From NCBI GenBank assembly GCA_016285355.1, contig JAEEQP010000007.1, positions 43,111-107,110 of the forward strand: a stretch of 64,000 bases of DNA, given 5' to 3'. Below the pieces are notes generated by a model. It did no database searches and was not told the origin of the DNA. It saw only the letters and a program-made list of their open reading frames with translations. Origin of the DNA: Bacteroidales bacterium. GTDB taxonomy: Bacteria; Bacteroidota; Bacteroidia; Bacteroidales; F082. The translations under genes were made by a program, and so were the position numbers. Below are positions 1 to 9,323 of this stretch, piece by piece (the first letter of the stretch is position 1; every line of letters begins with the position of its first letter).

Positions 1-1
1 G

Positions 2-433
2 GCTTCGCTGCTCACCTTCTCTTACTTCGCCAAGCCGCGCCAAAAAGAGGACATCAGCCCCTCAAACGCCTTTGTCATCGGTATTGCCCAGGCTTGCGCC
101 GTGATGCCGGGTTTGTCGCGTTCTGGCTCAACGATTGCGACAGGTTTGCTCCTCGGCAACAAAAAGGAAAAACTCGCTCAGTTCTCCTTCCTGATGGTCA
201 TTCCGCCCATCCTCGGTGAGGCCTTGCTCGATGTCAAGGACATCATTGAAGTCGGCTTCAGCCAAGCCATGGACGGCATCTCGCCTGTGGCCGCCCTCGT
301 CGGCTTTTTGGCTGCCTTTATCTCGGGTTGCTTCGCCTGCAAATGGATGATTAACATCGTGAAGAAGGGCAAGCTGATTTGGTTTGCCGTGTATTGTGCC
401 ATTGTGGGTATCGTTGCCATAATTTTCGCCTGA
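2..433 (+). CDS. uppP: Undecaprenyl-diphosphatase, C-terminal part (5' end outside window)
   Basis: The window opens inside this gene, and the reading frame is open from base 2. UppP is an inner-membrane phosphatase that recycles undecaprenyl pyrophosphate to the monophosphate lipid carrier used in peptidoglycan and O-antigen synthesis. The visible part carries the family signature [17 protein letters not shown], with the conserved Arg and Ser of the active-site loop, followed by three hydrophobic helices and a short C-terminus typical of the family. The stop TGA (431-433) overlaps the truB ATG, so the two are probably translationally coupled. The uppP-truB-queA order is common in Bacteroidales. 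Confidence 0.93.
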   Translation, partial: ASLLTFSYFAKPRQKEDISPSNAFVIGIAQACAVMPGLSRSGSTIATGLLLGNKKEKLAQFSFLMVIPPILGEALLDVKDIIEVGFSQAMDGISPVAALVGFLAAFISGCFACKWMINIVKKGKLIWFAVYCAIVGIVAIIFA

Positions 434-1176
434 TGTTCCATTTTGAAGACGGCGAGGTCATCCTCATCGACAAGCCTTTAGACTGGACGTCGTTCGACAC
501 GGTCAACTTCATCCGTTCCTTGGTCAACCGTTGTTATGGCATCCGCAAACTGAAAGTCGGACATGCGGGTACGTTGGATCCTTTGGCTACAGGTTTGCTC
601 ATCCTTTGCACAGGTAAGATGACCAAACAGATTGACACGTTTCAAGCACAGGTGAAAACATACACTGGAACGATTTTGCTCGGCCAGACTACACCGACTT
701 TCGATTTTGAGAGTGAGCCTGATGCCTTCTACCCCACCGACGGTATCACGCCAGAGCAAATTGAAGCGGCACGACAGCAGTTCATCGGCGACCTAAAGCA
801 ATATCCGCCAAAGTATTCCGCCATCAAAATCAAGGGAAAACGTGCCTTTGACTACGCCCGTTCCGACGAGGAAATCGAGCTGAAAGCCCGCGATGTCCGC
901 ATTGACGATTTCAAAATCAGCCTCGACCGCTTCCCCGAACTCGACTTTGAGGTCACTTGCAGCAAAGGCACCTACATCCGCAGCCTTGCCAATGACTTCG
1001 GCAAAGCCTTGGGCAACGGTGCCTGCCTGAAATCTTTAAGACGCACCCGCATTGGTGACTTCAAAGTTGAGGATGCCTGGCCTTTGGAAAAGTTGAAGCA
1101 GCATATTATCGACACAGGGGATGCATTTAAGGAGTGGAAGAAGGAACAAGAGGAAAAACAGCAGAAACAAGGCTGA
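433..1176 (+). CDS. truB: tRNA pseudouridine(55) synthase
   Basis: TruB isomerises U55 to pseudouridine in the T-arm of tRNAs. The ATG at 433 overlaps the uppP stop (TGATG); an upstream in-frame start would lie wholly inside uppP, so 433 was chosen, giving 247 residues, normal for the family. The catalytic motif GHAGTLDPLATG is at residues 43-54, with the nucleophile Asp49. YPPKYSAIKIKGKRAFDYAR and GTYIRSLANDFG are further TruB core motifs. A lysine/glutamate/glutamine-rich tail ends the protein. The next gene, queA, has its own promoter about 30 bp after this stop. Confidence 0.96.
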   Translation: MFHFEDGEVILIDKPLDWTSFDTVNFIRSLVNRCYGIRKLKVGHAGTLDPLATGLLILCTGKMTKQIDTFQAQVKTYTGTILLGQTTPTFDFESEPDAFYPTDGITPEQIEAARQQFIGDLKQYPPKYSAIKIKGKRAFDYARSDEEIELKARDVRIDDFKISLDRFPELDFEVTCSKGTYIRSLANDFGKALGNGACLKSLRRTRIGDFKVEDAWPLEKLKQHIIDTGDAFKEWKKEQEEKQQKQG

Positions 1177-1200
1177 AAACCAATACTTTAATAAAAAAAC

Positions 1201-1231
1201 TTGACAAAACTTTTGTCCTGCATTATCTTTG
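1201..1231 (+). promoter_or_regulatory. Bacteroidetes-type promoter of queA
   Basis: TTGACA at 1201-1206 and TATCTTTG at 1224-1231 match the Bacteroidetes -33 (TTG) and -7 (TAnnTTTG) elements, with 20 bases between TTG and the -7 box. The queA start lies about 40 bases downstream. Confidence 0.75.
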
Positions 1232-1271
1232 CACGCCTTTATTGAGCAAAGGAATATCAAACTTTATATAA

Positions 1272-2321
1272 ATGAAACTCTCTCAATTCAAATTCAACCT
1301 GCCGAGCGAGCTGATTGCGTTGCAGCCTACGCAAAACCGCGACGAAGCCCGCTTGATGGTCGTTGACCGCAAGACTGGCAAAATCGAGCACCGCATTTTC
1401 AAGGACTTGGTGGACTATGTGAAAGACGGCGACGTGTTCGTTATTAATAATACTAAGGTGTTTCCTGCCAAACTCTATGGTGAGAAGGAAAAGACCGGTG
1501 CCAAGATTGAAGTGCTGCTACTCCGCGAATTAGACCACGAGAGCCGCCTTTGGGACGTGCTCGTTGACCCGGCGCGTAAAATCCGCATCGGCAACAAGCT
1601 GTATTTCGGCGACGGCGACGAATTGGTGGCTGAAGTCATCGACAACACCACCTCGCGTGGCCGCACGTTGCGCTTCCTTTATGATGGCACCTACGACGAG
1701 TTCAAAAAGACCCTTTCAGGACTTGGCCACACGCCCATCCCGAAAGAACTGAACCGTGACGAACGCCCCGAAGACGCTGAAGATTTTCAGACCATCTACG
1801 CCAAGGTGGAAGGTGCCGTTTCGGCTCCTACTGCAGGCATGCACTTCAGCAAAATCCTGATGAAACGTCTTGAAATCATCGGTGCTTCTTTCGCCGAACT
1901 GACCCTGCATCCTGGCATGGGCAACTTCCGCGACATTGAAGTGGAAGATCTCACCAAGCACAAGCCCGACTCGGAGGAGATGTACATCGATGAAAACTGC
2001 TGCACCTTGGTCAACGAGGCCAACCAACGCCACAACACCGTCTTTGCCGTGGGCACCACCTCGCTGAAAGCCCTAGAGACCGCTCAGACCATCAGCGGCA
2101 AAATCAAGCCCTACAAAGGCTGGACAAACAAGTTCATCTTCCCGCCGTATACCTTCTCAGTGGCCAATGCCATGATAACCAACTTCCACCTGCCCAAGTC
2201 GCCCATGATGATGGAAGTGGCGGCCTTCGCTGGTTACGACCTGCTGATGAAAGCCTACAAGGAAGCCATCGCCGAGAAATACCGCTTCTTCACATACGGT
2301 GATGCGATGCTGATTATTTAA
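1272..2321 (+). CDS. queA: S-adenosylmethionine:tRNA ribosyltransferase-isomerase
   Basis: QueA transfers and isomerises the ribosyl group of AdoMet onto preQ1 at tRNA position 34, giving epoxyqueuosine. The 349-residue product starts with the usual [18 protein letters not shown] and contains the conserved [27 protein letters not shown] and [20 protein letters not shown] segments, ending [11 protein letters not shown] as in other members. It has its own promoter, and its stop TAA overlaps by one base the ATG of the following ORF6N gene, so that gene is probably co-transcribed. Confidence 0.96.
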   Translation: MKLSQFKFNLPSELIALQPTQNRDEARLMVVDRKTGKIEHRIFKDLVDYVKDGDVFVINNTKVFPAKLYGEKEKTGAKIEVLLLRELDHESRLWDVLVDPARKIRIGNKLYFGDGDELVAEVIDNTTSRGRTLRFLYDGTYDEFKKTLSGLGHTPIPKELNRDERPEDAEDFQTIYAKVEGAVSAPTAGMHFSKILMKRLEIIGASFAELTLHPGMGNFRDIEVEDLTKHKPDSEEMYIDENCCTLVNEANQRHNTVFAVGTTSLKALETAQTISGKIKPYKGWTNKFIFPPYTFSVANAMITNFHLPKSPMMMEVAAFAGYDLLMKAYKEAIAEKYRFFTYGDAMLII

Positions 2322-3265
2322 TGGTTGTTTCAATGGCGAAACAGATAAAGGAAAAATCGGTAGCAAAAGTTCAAACAATTGCAAAGAGTGAACAATTGGA
2401 TAATGCAATTTGCGACATCCAATCTATTAATATTGAACATCTCATCTACACAATTAGAGGTGTTCAAGTGATGCTTGACCGTGATATTGCTTTATTGTAT
2501 AGCGTTGAAACAGGGCAACTTAACAGACAAGTCAAAAGAAATATAGAAAGGTTTCCGTCAGATTTCATGTTTCAACTATCCAAAGAAGAACAAGAAATCT
2601 TGAAATGCCAAAATGGCATCTCAAGTTGGGGAGGAGATCGATATCTTCCATACGCCTTCACCGAAAATGGCATTGCCATGCTCAGCAGCGTCCTACGTTC
2701 ACCAACGGCCATTGAGGCTAACATTCGCATTATGCGTGCGTTTACTTCCATGCGGCATTTCCTTACGAACAACGCTCAAGTTTTCCAGCGTCTTTCAAAC
2801 ATCGAATACCATCAAATCGAGACTGATAAACGCATTGACGAGGTGTTCAAAAGATTAGACGCCAACACAACTCCCCAACAAGGCATCTTTTTTGATGGAC
2901 AAGTCTTTGACGCATACCGTTTCGCCTCTGACCTTGTCAGGAAAGCAAATAAGTCTATCGTATTGATTGACAATTATGTAGACGACACCGTGCTTTCCTT
3001 GTTGGATAAAAGACAAGACGGCGTTTCAGCAACCATATACACCCAACATATCAGTCAAAAGATGCAGTTGGATATTAATCGGCATAACACCCAATATCCA
3101 CCAATTTCAGTCCAACAATTCAACAAAGCACACGACCGTTTCCTTCTCATCGATGATGAAATCTATCACATCGGAGCCTCACTCAAAGACTTGGGCAAGA
3201 AATGGTTTGCTTTTGCAAAAATGCACGATATTACGACAAAAGAACTCATTAAGAAAATCAAGTAA
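2321..3265 (+). CDS. ORF6N-domain protein
   Basis: The N-terminal region (about residues 37-130) matches the ORF6N domain: IRGVQVMLDRDIALLY, NRQVKRNIERFPSDFMFQL, and YAFTENGIAMLSSVLRSP. ORF6N is a KilA-N-associated domain of phage origin found in putative DNA-binding or regulatory proteins of Bacteroidetes. The C-terminal part (about 195-314) ends in HDRFLLIDDEIYHIGASLKDLGKKW, resembling the HxK(x4)D segment region of phospholipase-D-like proteins but with only one degenerate copy. The start overlaps the queA stop by one base. The gene is more AT-rich than its neighbours, suggesting acquisition. No function beyond probable DNA binding can be stated. Confidence 0.8.
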   Translation: MVVSMAKQIKEKSVAKVQTIAKSEQLDNAICDIQSINIEHLIYTIRGVQVMLDRDIALLYSVETGQLNRQVKRNIERFPSDFMFQLSKEEQEILKCQNGISSWGGDRYLPYAFTENGIAMLSSVLRSPTAIEANIRIMRAFTSMRHFLTNNAQVFQRLSNIEYHQIETDKRIDEVFKRLDANTTPQQGIFFDGQVFDAYRFASDLVRKANKSIVLIDNYVDDTVLSLLDKRQDGVSATIYTQHISQKMQLDINRHNTQYPPISVQQFNKAHDRFLLIDDEIYHIGASLKDLGKKWFAFAKMHDITTKELIKKIK

Positions 3266-3286
3266 ACAACAATAAATCAGGCAACT

Positions 3287-4810
3287 ATGAACCAAGAAGA
3301 TTTTTTCAAGAAAATAACCGCTCATGCGAAGGAATACGGTTTCATTTTCCCTTCGAGCGAGATTTATGACGGACTTTCAGCCGTTTACGACTACGGCCAA
3401 AACGGCGTGGAGTTGAAGAAGAACATCCGCGAATACTGGTGGAAGGCCATGGTGCAGATGCACGAAAACATCGTCGGTATCGATGCCGCTATCTTCATGC
3501 ATCCCACCACTTGGAAGGCCTCGGGCCACGTCGACGCCTTCAACGACCCGCTCATCGACAACCGCGACAGCAAGAAACGCTATCGCGCCGATGTACTCGT
3601 TGAGGATTATATGGCCAAGATTGAGGAGAAGATTAATAAAGAGGTGGAGAAAGCCCGCAAACGCTTCGGTGACGCTTTCAACGAGGAACAGTTTGTGACC
3701 ACCAACCCACGTGTGTTGGAACACAAGGCTAAGATTGAGGAAATCAGCCACCGCCTGTATGGTGCCATGGAGAAAAACGACCTCGATGCCATCAAACAGC
3801 TCATCCTCGACCTGGAAATCGTTTGCCCCATCAGCGGCACCCGAAATTGGACCGACGTGCGTCAGTTCAACCTGATGTTCGCCACCAAGATGGGTAGCGT
3901 GGCCGACGGCTCCGACACCATCTATCTGCGTCCCGAGACGGCACAAGGCATCTTCGTCAACTACCTCAACGTGCAGAAGACCGGCCGCATGAAGATTCCG
4001 TTCGGCATCGCCCAGACGGGTAAGGCCTTCCGCAACGAGATTGTGGCGCGTCAGTTCATTTTCCGTATGCGCGAGTTTGAGCAGATGGAGATGCAGTTCT
4101 TCGTCCGCCCTGGCACGGAGCTCGAATGGTTCCAACACTGGAAGCAGGAACGCCTCAACTGGCACCTCTCATTAGGTCTGCCTGCCGAGAAATACCGTTT
4201 CCACGACCACGAGAAGCTGGCCCACTACGCCAACGCCGCCACCGACATCGAATTCGACTTCCCCTTCGGCTTCAAGGAGCTGGAAGGCATCCACAGCCGC
4301 ACCGACTTCGACCTCTCCGCCCACGCCAAATACTCGGGCAAGAAGCTCCAATACTTCGACCCCGACACCAACGAGAGCTACACACCTTACGTCATCGAGA
4401 CCTCCATCGGCCTCGACCGCATGTTCCTCGCCATGTTCAGCAACGCCTTCACCGAGGAGAAGTTGGAAGACGGCTCGGAGCGCGTGGTGCTGAAGCTGCC
4501 GGCCATCCTGGCACCTTACAAGGTCGCGGTGCTGCCGTTAGTCAAGAAAGACGGTCTGCCGGAGAAGGCCCGCGAAATCATCGACTCGCTGAAGTTTGAC
4601 TTCATGTGCCAATACGAGGAGAAGGACTCTATCGGCAAGCGTTACAGAAGACAAGATGCCATCGGCACGCCAATGTGCGTCACCGTCGATAACGACACCT
4701 TGGTGGACAACACCGTCACCGTGCGCGACCGCGACACGATGGCGCAGGTACGCGTCCCGATTGAGAACCTCCACAATATGATTTTCGACGAATTGAAACC
4801 GAAGAAGTAA
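3287..4810 (+). CDS. glyS: Glycyl-tRNA synthetase, single-chain dimeric type
   Basis: This class II synthetase charges tRNA-Gly. At 507 residues it is the homodimeric form found in Bacteroidetes, not the alpha2-beta2 form. Class II motif 2 is visible (FRNEIVARQFIFRMREFEQ), as are motif 3 (ETSIGLDRMFLAMF), the LRPETAQGIFVNY block, and a C-terminal anticodon-binding domain starting near LAPYKVAVLPL. The start lies 21 bases after the ORF6N gene. A strong bidirectional-looking hairpin follows the stop. Confidence 0.96.
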   Translation: MNQEDFFKKITAHAKEYGFIFPSSEIYDGLSAVYDYGQNGVELKKNIREYWWKAMVQMHENIVGIDAAIFMHPTTWKASGHVDAFNDPLIDNRDSKKRYRADVLVEDYMAKIEEKINKEVEKARKRFGDAFNEEQFVTTNPRVLEHKAKIEEISHRLYGAMEKNDLDAIKQLILDLEIVCPISGTRNWTDVRQFNLMFATKMGSVADGSDTIYLRPETAQGIFVNYLNVQKTGRMKIPFGIAQTGKAFRNEIVARQFIFRMREFEQMEMQFFVRPGTELEWFQHWKQERLNWHLSLGLPAEKYRFHDHEKLAHYANAATDIEFDFPFGFKELEGIHSRTDFDLSAHAKYSGKKLQYFDPDTNESYTPYVIETSIGLDRMFLAMFSNAFTEEKLEDGSERVVLKLPAILAPYKVAVLPLVKKDGLPEKAREIIDSLKFDFMCQYEEKDSIGKRYRRQDAIGTPMCVTVDNDTLVDNTVTVRDRDTMAQVRVPIENLHNMIFDELKPKK

Positions 4811-4873
4811 TGAAATTGCTTTCATCAAGAAATGCCCTGTATTCAACGCAGTTAAATCGTTCAAAATAGTTTT

Positions 4874-4910
4874 AAAATCTCTCAAAAAATCAATTTTGGG
4901 AGATTTTTTC
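4874..4910 (+). terminator. Rho-independent terminator after glyS
   Basis: AAAATCTCTCAAAA pairs imperfectly with TTTTGGGAGATTTT across a short AT-rich loop, and the 3' arm runs into six Ts. It lies 65-100 bases after the glyS stop. Confidence 0.75.
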
Positions 4911-4985
4911 TACCCTTTTATGTTATCATTTTATTTTTATGATGAAAATTTTATGATGTTTTTAGTATGATAAAAATAAAATGAT

Positions 4986-4993
4986 TATCTTTG
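4986..4993 (+). promoter_or_regulatory. -7 element of the ATPase gene
   Basis: TATCTTTG at 4986-4993 is a perfect Bacteroidetes -7 box. It sits only 16 bases before the ATG at 5010, so the leader would be about 10 nt or less. Confidence 0.65.
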
Positions 4994-5009
4994 CCAAAAT
5001 TTGAACGCC

Positions 5010-6128
5010 ATGATTTACAATCCATTCATCACTTCGGGCTATGTTTCGCCCGAATACTTTTGCGACCGCGAAAACGAAACACGGCAGTTGGTTCAGAACA
5101 TATTAGGCCACAGCCACACGGTGCTCATTTCGCCTCGACGCATGGGCAAAACTGGCCTCATCGAACATTGCTTCAACCAAGACATCATCAAAAACAGTTG
5201 CCACACCTTCTTCATCGACATTTACCCCACCATGAACCTTAATGATTTTGTGTTTCTGTTAGGCAATCGTATTTGCAGAAGCCTGAAAGCCAAAGACAAG
5301 CAACTCATGGAGTTGTTCGTGAAAGTGGTAAAGTCCATCCAATTCACCATCGGCTTTGACGAAGCAGGCATGATGAATGGCTCTTTCGGTCTCGGTGACA
5401 TCAAAGATTCTCAAAAGTCGTTGGAGGAGATTTTCCAGTATTTGGAAGAAGCCAAGCGGCCTTGCGTTGTGGCCATCGACGAGTTCCAGCAGATTGAAAA
5501 ATACCCCGAAAAGAATGTGGAAGCCCTGCTACGCACTTATATCCAACACTGCAACAACGCCACTTTCATCTTTGCCGGCAGCCAACGGCACATCATTCAA
5601 AACATGTTCGCCACAGTTTCAAAACCTTTTTATAACAGTTCGAGCATGATGAGCCTCAATGCCATCGCAAAGGAGAAATATGTCGATTTTGCCATAAAGA
5701 TGTTCGCCCAGTTTGGCAAAACTTGCGCTCCCGAATGGGTTGAAAACCTATATGATACCTTGGAAGGCCACACTTGGTATATGCAAGCCGTATTGTATTT
5801 GGCCTTTTACATGACCGAAAAGGATTGCTCGCCAACCATTATCAATGAAGCATTGATAAAACGTGTCTCCGACAATGAAAACGTCTTTGAGTCCCTGTAC
5901 TATGGTTTGAGCGAAAAGCAGCGGCAAGTGCTGAAAGCCATTGCCGTTGAAGGCAAGGCTAAACAAACGCAATCGGTGGCTTTCATCAAAAAACACAACC
6001 TGGCATCGGCCAGTTCGGTGCAGTCGGCCTTGCGCCAGTTGTTGGACAAAGACCTGATAACAACAGAGCAAGGTTCCTATCGTATAGATGACCGTTTCTT
6101 TGGTTTTTGGCTTAAAAGCCAATTATAA
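5010..6128 (+). CDS. AAA-type ATPase with C-terminal winged helix (archaeal-ATPase-like family)
   Basis: The ATG at 5010 was chosen over an upstream TTG because it begins the usual MIYNPFITSG. The P-loop is SPRRMGKT (residues 41-48, Lys47-Thr48). Walker B is VVAIDEFQQ (Asp157-Glu158), followed by a sensor-like IFAGSQRHI. The last about 90 residues (LSEKQRQVLKAIAVEGK to FWLKSQL) look like a winged helix. This family (PF01637-like) is abundant and often solitary in Bacteroidetes; substrates and partners are unknown. It has its own promoter and a terminator on each side, so it is monocistronic. Confidence 0.85.
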   Translation: MIYNPFITSGYVSPEYFCDRENETRQLVQNILGHSHTVLISPRRMGKTGLIEHCFNQDIIKNSCHTFFIDIYPTMNLNDFVFLLGNRICRSLKAKDKQLMELFVKVVKSIQFTIGFDEAGMMNGSFGLGDIKDSQKSLEEIFQYLEEAKRPCVVAIDEFQQIEKYPEKNVEALLRTYIQHCNNATFIFAGSQRHIIQNMFATVSKPFYNSSSMMSLNAIAKEKYVDFAIKMFAQFGKTCAPEWVENLYDTLEGHTWYMQAVLYLAFYMTEKDCSPTIINEALIKRVSDNENVFESLYYGLSEKQRQVLKAIAVEGKAKQTQSVAFIKKHNLASASSVQSALRQLLDKDLITTEQGSYRIDDRFFGFWLKSQL

Positions 6129-6186
6129 ATACACAAAATTTTATGTATTTACCGCTGCAACAGCATAGACAACCCCATAGACAACG

Positions 6187-6228
6187 ATTGGATTTCGATT
6201 TTGCAACAAATTGAAATCCAATTTTTTA
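6187..6228 (+). terminator. Rho-independent terminator after the ATPase gene
   Basis: A perfect 10-bp stem, ATTGGATTTC / GAAATCCAAT, is followed by TTTTTT. It lies about 60 bases after the ATPase stop. Confidence 0.8.
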
Positions 6229-6306
6229 TGTTTTCACATTTTCAAATAATGATAGACAAACCCTCTTGGGGGCTTGACAAAACGCTTTTCCTGTTGGGAA
6301 ATTTTC

Positions 6307-6314
6307 TAATTTTG
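6307..6314 (+). promoter_or_regulatory. -7 element upstream of the T9SS gene cluster
   Basis: TAATTTTG at 6307-6314 fits the -7 consensus. TTGACA at 6274 is too far upstream for standard spacing, so the -33 element is unclear. A start here gives a leader of about 150 nt containing the hairpin repeat at 6326-6422. Confidence 0.5.
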
Positions 6315-6325
6315 CGTTGCAAACG

Positions 6326-6422
6326 TTTGTAGGGCTGTCGTATCACGGCAACCGCACGCAAAACGGCATAGCGGCTGCCACGGTGCTTCGACAAGCTCAG
6401 CAACCTGTAACAGCCCTACAAA
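6326..6422 (+). repeat. Composite palindromic repeat in the leader of the T9SS cluster
   Basis: A perfect 13-bp outer stem, TTTGTAGGGCTGT (6326-6338) and ACAGCCCTACAAA (6410-6422), encloses an inner stem GGCAACCGC / GCGGCTGCC. The right half also holds CTTCGACAAGCTCAG. Pieces of the same sequences recur inside the coding regions of the downstream T9SS genes (around 9061, 11877, 11943, 13765 and 13831), so this is a member of a dispersed repeat family. Confidence 0.8.
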
Positions 6423-6465
6423 CCGAAACAAAAAACAGGAAAAACAAACAAAAAAAATAGAAACC

Positions 6466-9303
6466 ATGAAAAAACTATTCACCATCTTGGCCATCATGAC
6501 ACTGACCTTGAACGCCACCGCGCAAGACATTTATTCGGTGGGCTATTATCTTGAAAACAACAAGAAAATTGCCGCCCTTTATCAAAATAGTCAAATCCTT
6601 TTTACGGTTCAAAAAACCGACCTGAATGCCATTCCAAAAACCATCGCAAATGATTCCAATAGAAATCTGTATTGGATGGTGAACATCTTCAATGGCAACT
6701 CTTTCCGTTATACTGAAGTGTGGAAAAATAACGAACTCTATGTCACGACAGAAGGCCTAACAGGCATCCGCATCATCGACATCTATTGCTCTGGCGACAC
6801 GCTTTATTACGCTGGACATTACACGAACGACGACAACAACACTGTGGCAACGGTTTGGAAAGGAACCGACTTCACAACCCATTGGCAGTTGGGCGACGGC
6901 ACACATGCCAGTTTCATATACGATGCCGAAGTGAACCCGAACACCGGGATACCTTATTTTTGCGGCTATGTCACTGAAGAAAACACCAACGCTACAGTAT
7001 GGGAAAAAAGCCAAATCAAATATTCGTATGAACCTACAGGCTATATTATAGGATCTGTCGCAGAAGAAATTTCGATAGACAACGACTCTGTTTTTACCCT
7101 TGGTTATTACAATCTTGACGCTGATGGTGATACTTATTCGTTTTCCGCAGTTTGGAAAAATGGTAAAAGAGTCGCTTCTTTTGATGCGTATGACATAGTC
7201 AATTGTCTTTGTGCCCATAATGGCGATTTTTATTACTGTTATGCATATCCTCATGGATTGGAGTATGAAATATGTAAAAACAGTTCGCAAACCTTTGTGT
7301 ATCAGTTTCCTTTTAACGGCAGTGCCGGGGCAAACAAAATCAAAGCCATTTCCAGCGATATCTATGTGATGGGGTTATTTGAAAACAAGGGATGTATTTG
7401 GAAGAATTTCGAAGTGTTTATGCAACCAGAAAACTGCGACGCGCTATACGATATAGCGGTATTTGAAACAAGCATTAACCCCAATGACTATTACGGCTTC
7501 CTCTGCCAGCCCGACAGCGCCGTCATTGAGTTGGACCCTAATAGCAGCATGGGCAGTGAATATGGTGATTTCCAAGCCCGTTTCGAATACTATCCAAACG
7601 GATTACTATATATACAAGACGCTTTTTCAATTAATTATCCTTATGATGATGAGGGTGACGACTATGGCCATACAGATTGGTTTGTTTACGATTCCGACCT
7701 TCATGTCATTGAACAACATGACTCTTATTATGACATCTACTTGGGACTCGCTTCTTACCTAAACCGCTATGTCTATGATGACGGCCTTCTCATAGCTTTT
7801 ACCATATATTATAACGACCACCATTCAATCAACGACCCGTTGATTTTGGAAGACAGCATATCATACACTTATGACGGACTTCGACGGTTACAAACAGAAG
7901 AACGGTTTGTTAGCACCACCTCCATTAAAAACTATGAATACCTTGAAAATGAAGTCATCATCACCACCGATGGCTATACCAATGGAACTTCGGGCGATTG
8001 GTTGACCCTCAGCCGAGAAATCCGCACCTTCAACGAAGACAGCCTTTTGGTCAGTTCGCAAACCGAAAAATACAACGACAGCACCATTCTGATTACCTAT
8101 GGCTATGATGCACTAGGACACAGGACCAGCATCTTGACACAAAAACGAAACAATGGCGTGTGGGAAAACCAGAAACTGGTGCAATACCACTTCAATCCAA
8201 ATGGTCGTCTCACCCTCGCAGAAATCAAACTTTGGCATGACGATGCATTTGTGGATGCCCATCGTGCAGTCTATGAATTGAACGAGCTGGGCTATCCCGC
8301 CACGGTCACCTTTGAGAAATGGGACGGCGATACGTGGGGATATGGCATTTGGCAATCCGACTTCTACCTCTACGATGAAGGCCACCTGCAGCAACAAAAC
8401 GATATGCTTTACAGTTATAGAAATTCTATCCATAAGATTGAACTATCCTATATCGCCACAAACAATCCAAGGGAACCGCTTCTGCCCGACAATTCCGAAT
8501 GGTACTACGAAATCCTCAACGACGACGGCAGCACCACCTACCAGCATCTGGAATATGCCGCCGACACCACCATAGGCACCCAACGCCCCAAGATCATCAT
8601 CCGCAGCAATACGCAATATGACCGTGACATCATCTTCACCGAAGTCACGCACGAATATGTCTATGAAGAAAACGGCAAGGTATATTGGTGGAACAAAGAC
8701 TTACAGGAGTTCACCACACTCTACGACCTCACCGCCAACGTGGGAGATGAATGGGAAATCAAGGTGGGCACCGAAAGCCTCATCATGCATGTGGATGCCG
8801 TGGAGAACTACGAATATGATGGCAAGACCTATCGGATGTTACGCGTAAGCGACGAAAACGGCCGTTTCAGTGGCAACATAGTGAGCGGCGTTGGCCACCT
8901 CACCAGTTTCTTCCCCGAACGGTTGATGAACCGAGACAAAGGCTACCGCGTGACTGGTTTGCGCTGCTATTGGGTCGAAGGAAACCTGATTTTCAAAATC
9001 AACCGCGATGACTGCGACGCCATTTATGCCCAATTGCACAACGGCATCGAGGAAGACGGCCCTTCGACGGGCTCAGGGACCTTGGTGGTCTACCCCAATC
9101 CCGCCAACGACATCCTGTTTGTACAGACGTTGCGCGCAACGTCTCTACCAAAGGAAACCTACCGCATCACCAACCTGATGGGACAAACTGTCCTTTCGGG
9201 AAACATTATCGCTGAAACCCAGCAAATCAACATCGAAAAACTGCCTGCGGGAATGTATTTCATCACCCTCGGAAACGCGACACAGAAATTTGTAGTGAAA
9301 TAA
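6466..9303 (+). CDS. T9SS-exported protein, paralog 1 (beta-propeller-like N-terminus, YD-like middle, sorting tail)
   Basis: This 945-residue protein has a signal peptide (KKLFTILAIMTLTLNATAQ). The first about 350 residues repeat blades of the form AxVWKNG/GYY, suggesting a beta-propeller. The middle has YD-like repeats (TYDGLRRLQTEERF, GYDALGHRTSI). A block of about 200 residues (WYYEILNDDG to YAQLHNGIEEDG) is shared with the next two genes. The end is a type A T9SS sorting domain (VVYPNPAND to MYFITLGNATQKFVVK), so the product should be exported across the outer membrane by the Por system. The 28-bp palindrome at 9121-9148 is translated inside that sorting domain. Substrate and function are unknown. 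Confidence 0.85.
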   Translation: MKKLFTILAIMTLTLNATAQDIYSVGYYLENNKKIAALYQNSQILFTVQKTDLNAIPKTIANDSNRNLYWMVNIFNGNSFRYTEVWKNNELYVTTEGLTGIRIIDIYCSGDTLYYAGHYTNDDNNTVATVWKGTDFTTHWQLGDGTHASFIYDAEVNPNTGIPYFCGYVTEENTNATVWEKSQIKYSYEPTGYIIGSVAEEISIDNDSVFTLGYYNLDADGDTYSFSAVWKNGKRVASFDAYDIVNCLCAHNGDFYYCYAYPHGLEYEICKNSSQTFVYQFPFNGSAGANKIKAISSDIYVMGLFENKGCIWKNFEVFMQPENCDALYDIAVFETSINPNDYYGFLCQPDSAVIELDPNSSMGSEYGDFQARFEYYPNGLLYIQDAFSINYPYDDEGDDYGHTDWFVYDSDLHVIEQHDSYYDIYLGLASYLNRYVYDDGLLIAFTIYYNDHHSINDPLILEDSISYTYDGLRRLQTEERFVSTTSIKNYEYLENEVIITTDGYTNGTSGDWLTLSREIRTFNEDSLLVSSQTEKYNDSTILITYGYDALGHRTSILTQKRNNGVWENQKLVQYHFNPNGRLTLAEIKLWHDDAFVDAHRAVYELNELGYPATVTFEKWDGDTWGYGIWQSDFYLYDEGHLQQQNDMLYSYRNSIHKIELSYIATNNPREPLLPDNSEWYYEILNDDGSTTYQHLEYAADTTIGTQRPKIIIRSNTQYDRDIIFTEVTHEYVYEENGKVYWWNKDLQEFTTLYDLTANVGDEWEIKVGTESLIMHVDAVENYEYDGKTYRMLRVSDENGRFSGNIVSGVGHLTSFFPERLMNRDKGYRVTGLRCYWVEGNLIFKINRDDCDAIYAQLHNGIEEDGPSTGSGTLVVYPNPANDILFVQTLRATSLPKETYRITNLMGQTVLSGNIIAETQQINIEKLPAGMYFITLGNATQKFVVK
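9061..9081 (+). repeat. Short dispersed repeat inside T9SS gene 1
   Basis: CCTTCGACGGGCTCAGGGAC is translated as PSTGSGT just before the sorting domain. Near-identical copies are at 11877-11897 and 13765-13786 in the paralogs, and a variant at 6385-6405 is in the untranslated leader. Confidence 0.75.
9121..9148 (+). repeat. GTAGAGACG-type palindrome inside a coding region
   Basis: GTACAGACGTTGCGCG continues to CAACGTCTCTAC, a 28-bp palindrome with one mismatch pair. It is in frame and encodes the VQTLRATSL region of the T9SS sorting domain. The same GTAGAGACG/CGTCTCTAC arms occur at 49162-49187 and 62824-62855. Confidence 0.85.
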
Positions 9304-9323
9304 ACCCTCAAAAATCTAATACC

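Noticed and set aside
3377..4165. Long minus-strand open frame (262 codons) opposite glyS
   Set aside because: It is the antisense shadow of a well-conserved synthetase gene; the translation shows no recognisable domain.
6271..6314. TTGACA at 6274 as the -33 partner of TAATTTTG at 6307
   Set aside because: The gap of about 30 bases is too long for the Bacteroidetes spacing; only the -7 box was kept.
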